Assembly: GCF_026230105.1 (NCBI RefSeq) | Contig: NC_079475.1 | Location: 10,990,125 to 11,054,124, forward strand | DNA: 64,000 nucleotides | Direction of reading: 5' to 3' | Origin: Diorhabda sublineata | Lineage: Eukaryota > Arthropoda > Insecta > Coleoptera > Chrysomelidae | Made by a program: the position numbers and the translations under genes | The notes under the pieces: model-generated | Seen by the model: the letters and a program-made list of their open reading frames with translations, nothing else | The model's database searches: none | What the model was told of the DNA's origin: nothing | In this document: positions 60,574 through 64,000 of the stretch, piece after piece | Layout: the number at the start of each line of letters is the position of its first letter | How positions within the stretch are numbered: the stretch's first letter is position 1

Positions 60574-63405
60574 ACCTAAAGAATCTATTGTGTCCAAAAT
60601 TGTTTCATAGGAGCCAACAATCATGTCTATTTCCCATGTATGTAAAAATTTTGGAGGTTTATTATATTCACCTTAACTTTGTATTGGACGATTATTCCCA
60701 AGTTTTCTCGTTGTGACGTATCAGCTACAAGTGTACTAGACGCAAGATTGGTATCTTCGTGTTTTAATTGACCGTCGAGGGCTAAGCCCCATTTGTCTTT
60801 ATTATTGGCCAGTAAAGGCGTAAGCGTAAAAACTTTACTAAGAGTGAAACCGGGACCTAAAAATAAATAAAGTACAACATAGTTCAACAATTGCTTTTAA
60901 ATATTAACCAATATGATTTTTTTCACATTAAGATGTCTATCCAAGTAAAATTCTATATGAAAATTTTTATAAAGAATCTAGTATAAAATGACATACAGTA
61001 GTCACTACCAGAAATACTGTCATATCACCATTTTTGGAACAAAGACAAAAAGTTAAACATTTTAAAGGGGTATTCTTATCTAAAAGCTTAAATTTTAGGT
61101 ATTTTTGAAGCTAACGTTTATTATATGACTTTTCAAGAAAGAAAAAAATCAGAATTTCAATAAATTACAAACTGATGAAGTGGAGGTTTAAAAAACATCG
61201 GCACACCCTGATTGACATGATTCCAGCCCTTGTAGTGATATGGAACAAAAAAATTTGAAAAATTCTTAATCTGTAAAAATGTCGCTATCGTATTGACCCA
61301 AGCCAAAAAAAATTACAAAATGGCGTCGACATGAAATATCAATTTTTTTGACCTTTTAGATTTTTTTTGCAAAATACTCCAAACTGAATTTTTTAAAAAA
61401 TCAAGGCGAACGCAATAGACAGATATATACAAAAGATTTCCACCAAATTTAAAAGGAATCGGTCGGGTAGAACTTGAGAAACAATTCCAGTAGAATAATT
61501 CGTTCCACTAGGATTAGAGACTACGTCACAAAATCTACTGTATTTCCAGCAATAATGCGAATTTTTAAAAAATCTTCAAGAACATATTATTGAAGGTCTA
61601 AACTTTGAAAATATACAAAAAATTAGATTTTTTCAAATTTCTACATCAGAATACCACCAGGGGTAACACCATTGTAGAGACCGGTTATTGAAGATGATTT
61701 TTGAAATTTTTTTTTAAAACTTTATATCTAATGCAAAATCTAATTCAATTACTTCATTATACATGTTTTGGGGTAATTAAATTAATTTTTACAGAGCGTT
61801 CAAAAACAAAATGGCGTCAATTCACAGCTATAAGCATAAGAGGAATTCTTCCCAACCACTTTTTGTTGTAGCTATTGATAAGGAATAGTTTCTTAGAAAA
61901 TGATGTTATGAAGCTTTTAAATCAATCGGATTAAAATTGTTTTAGCCTCAGTCGTTAATCAGCAAATCTTGAGTCTGCTAACATGTACAGCGACTATTAA
62001 AATATAGATGAACTGGGGATCTCTTCGCCCATGTCACCAACGCAACGTATGGACTCAAGCTCTCCAGTGTATCGACGATCTATATCTTCAAAACTCGATC
62101 TATATAACTTCGTTGTCGTTAAAATCAACCCCTATAAACTCGGTCAACACCCAAATCTGTAGGCAGCAACAGATCACCACCATCAATACCGATCTTTAAA
62201 ACTTTCTGGATTGGAATGGAAGCAATTTGATCGGGTTTAATGCATAAAAGACCCAGGATTAGGTAAGACAGTTTCACGAAAACTCTGAGCTCTCTTTAAG
62301 ACCACAACACTACAGCTTCTGATTCTCTACAAGGTTCAGATTTAGAGTGGAGCTCGACTCAATACAGAAGAGAGCAATTCGATTTATAAGCGACCCGAAG
62401 GAAACTTGGGACAGCTTGGGGCATAGAAGAAGGTCGCTGACTTAACTTTGTTTTACCGATACTACCACAGTAGATACACTTTCGAGCTGTCTAACATAAT
62501 GTCACCTAGGGCAGTATTTCCAAGACCTAGATGACAGAGAGACGTGGCTCATAAGCACAGAGTTCGTCTGCAGACGTCCAGACTTCTTTGGAGAAGTTTA
62601 AGTCTGTGGAATCAGTTAACAAGGCACAGTAGGCACCACTTGAACTACTCGAGTGTAATATAAGGTTTTTTAACCTTTTGAGTTTGCTTTTCCCTTCAGA
62701 AACTGCGTTTACTGATTGTCGAATGTTAATATTTACCTATAGGACATCCCTCTTCGCTTTCTATTTCTGCAACGGTGCATTTATATTGAGCTGTTGAAAA
62801 CAGACATATGTCCGCAAACTGTCTAACGGAAACTTTAATCTTTTTAACTGTGCGATTAGAATTATTTGCTATGTGCACATTGACAGCTATATTTTCACCG
62901 TGATGATATAATTTTTTATCGAGGGATGCTTCTAGATATAGTTTATTGGGGCTCATCATAAATTCTTTGCTCACTTCTACGGACGGTTGTTCTCCTGAAA
63001 AAGAATTTTTATTTTATAAAAAGATATTTAAAAAATATTTATTATTTACCTTGTTTATTCGGCGCGTACATAATTTTGCGTATGGCAAGCCTAACGGAAT
63101 TTCTCTTATGAGGTTTATCATCTTGACTATCGCCTACAAATGCTTTCAATTCATAATCGATGCCACAAGGTTTGCCGGTGTCTCCTGGAGCAGGTTGAAG
63201 TGTTACGGAGGCGGGACAGTGTGGGGGTAATTCAAAATAAAAAGGGTAAGCGTTTGATCCCAATTTTTTAATTAATCGTTCCTGCAGTCTTGTAAGAGGT
63301 CGTTTAATTTGAGTTGAGTTTATTTGAGGGTAAATTTGTTCGGCAGCTAAGTACAGATCTTTACGAAATGTTAATCCCAAAACATCGAGGTCTTCTCTAC
63401 CATAC
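59831..63405 (-). CDS. krz: Beta-arrestin, kurtz type (3' part, 4 exons)
   Basis: Minus-strand exons are 63405-63050, 62994-62737, 60856-60672 and 60082-59831 (TGA), all GT/AG with matching phases, about 349 aa. The 5' exon(s), roughly the first 50 residues, lie beyond 64000. The first exon opens YGREDLDVLGLTFRKDL, an arrestin hallmark. Exon 2 has KEFMMSPNKLYLEASLDKKL. Exon 3 has GLALDGQLKHEDTNLASST, including the polar-core/lariat-loop region. The tail carries a clathrin box (LIQLD) and an AP2-binding element (DDDIIFEDFARLRLKG). These two tail motifs mark a non-visual beta-arrestin, which binds phosphorylated GPCRs, desensitises them and carries them to clathrin pits. Minus-strand AATAAA at 59512-59507 is a possible poly(A) signal. 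A LINE remnant on the opposite strand sits in the 1.9-kb intron. Confidence 0.96.
60487..60571. repeat. (AT)n microsatellite
   Basis: An AT dinucleotide run of about 85 bp in the last arrestin intron. Confidence 0.97.
60900..61990. other. Arrestin intron, unassigned part
   Basis: AT-rich. Phrases such as AAAATGGCGTC recur (61318 and 61808), which hints at a mobile element, but no coding domain was recognised. Confidence 0.3.
62000..62700 (+). pseudogene. Non-LTR retrotransposon 3' part (Jockey-like), antisense to arrestin
   Basis: The plus strand has STPINSVNTQ and RQQQITTINTDL, followed by a WNGSNLIGFNA stretch, then HRRKVADLTLFYRYYHSRYT and FELSNIMSPRAVFPRPRRQR, ending SLWNQLTRHSRH. This order matches the RT end and C-terminus of Jockey-like elements. 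Stops and frameshifts. Confidence 0.8.
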
Positions 63406-64000
63406 CTGTAATTAAAATAATTCAATTTAAAAATAAAAGTAACTGTATCGAAGAGAAGAAAAAGAGCAAAATCCATTACATTGTACGTAATATAATATAT
63501 AAAATTGACTCATGCGACCCCACCACAATCTTAAGTGTCATTGGCATAAAACCTGAACACGAAATTGAATTTTTCTTAGTAAAATCTTAAAGGTAAAGGG
63601 TTGAATGAACCTTAGTTCGCCGTTGATGTAAGTTTCCTGCGGTTTTTCAAGTACGTCGGATATTGTCCTTGACCACTGAGGGAGTGTATGAGTCCTGGCG
63701 TTGAGTTGAAGTTGTTCCAATCTGACCTCGATGTTTGGTACGAATTGGTGAAGTCTCCTCCCTTTTTCGCTACTTTCTCATTTTCTTTACCACTTTTACA
63801 GTGTTACATAATTTATTTTGGTTTTGCCTGATATTTCTTGGTCTGTTTATATACAGTGCTTTTCAGATAAAAGTATCCACCTTTAATAACTTTTGTAATA
63901 CTGGTATTTAGAAAAAATCCAAAAACACGTCAATTTATGTTGGAAGGGGCAAGCATTATGGCTTATTTAAACTTACTGGAAAAGCCACCCCCTCACCCCT
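63406..64000. other. Arrestin intron to the right edge
   Basis: No arrestin exon was found here. ACAGTGCTTTTCAGATAAAA at about 63854 looks like the terminal sequence of a DNA element entering from the right, but the other end is outside the window. Confidence 0.3.

Noticed and set aside
63538..63720. 5' exon of the arrestin gene
   Set aside because: The translation has no arrestin N-domain similarity and no phase-compatible donor before 63405.
1..64000. tRNA, rRNA or other structured RNA genes
   Set aside because: I looked for tRNA A/B boxes with cloverleaf potential and saw none I could support by eye; a covariance-model scan would settle it.

Overview
The window looks like an AT-rich insect nuclear contig. 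I think a beetle is likely, but the order is inferred. Protein-coding genes are broken into short exons with GT..AG introns. Introns and spacers are full of decayed Tc1/mariner copies, LINE fragments, hAT, Harbinger and THAP remnants, and tandem repeats. There is no operon structure and no bacterial, viral or CRISPR signal.

Five conserved genes could be assembled by joining exons whose splice phases match. From left to right: (1) a CSPP1-like centrosome/spindle-pole gene on the minus strand (about 1.5-23.3 kb; eight exons seen; its 3' part runs off the left edge). (2) METTL3/Ime4, the mRNA m6A methyltransferase, on the minus strand (24.5-32.3 kb; eight exons; complete, 553 aa). (3) CHCHD7, a twin-CX9C mitochondrial protein, on the plus strand (32.8-33.8 kb; two exons; 84 aa), head-to-head with METTL3 across 447 bp. 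(4) EPT1-type ethanolaminephosphotransferase on the minus strand (36.5-52.7 kb; six exons). (5) A non-visual beta-arrestin (kurtz type) on the minus strand (59.8-63.4 kb; last four coding exons; the 5' end is beyond the right edge). A candidate 41-aa two-exon gene lies antisense inside an EPT1 intron (38.2-38.9 kb).

The rest is mostly mobile-element debris. The better preserved pieces are a mariner with both terminal inverted repeats (18.3-19.3 kb), a mariner of about 1.5 kb (20.2-21.8 kb), a transposase copy with matching ends (25.2-26.2 kb), a 606-bp MITE flanked by TTAA (34.4-35.1 kb) and an internally deleted Harbinger (54.7-55.6 kb). Tandem arrays include a 184-bp repeat (0.5-1.1 kb), a 213-bp repeat with a 426-bp higher-order unit (8.0-9.3 kb), a 153/143-bp repeat made from transposase coding sequence (12.8-13.7 kb), a 21-bp repeat (16.0 kb), a 20-bp repeat (19.4 kb), a roughly 205-bp repeat (36.8-37.4 kb) and a 51-bp minisatellite carrying TACGTG in most units (43.3-44.6 kb).

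The genes are unrelated housekeeping or signalling loci; I see no pathway linking them. I found no convincing new biological system. The most interesting signals are the transposase-derived satellite, the TACGTG minisatellite, the in-frame satellite beside a CSPP1-like exon, the alternative EPT1 3' end and the nested small gene.
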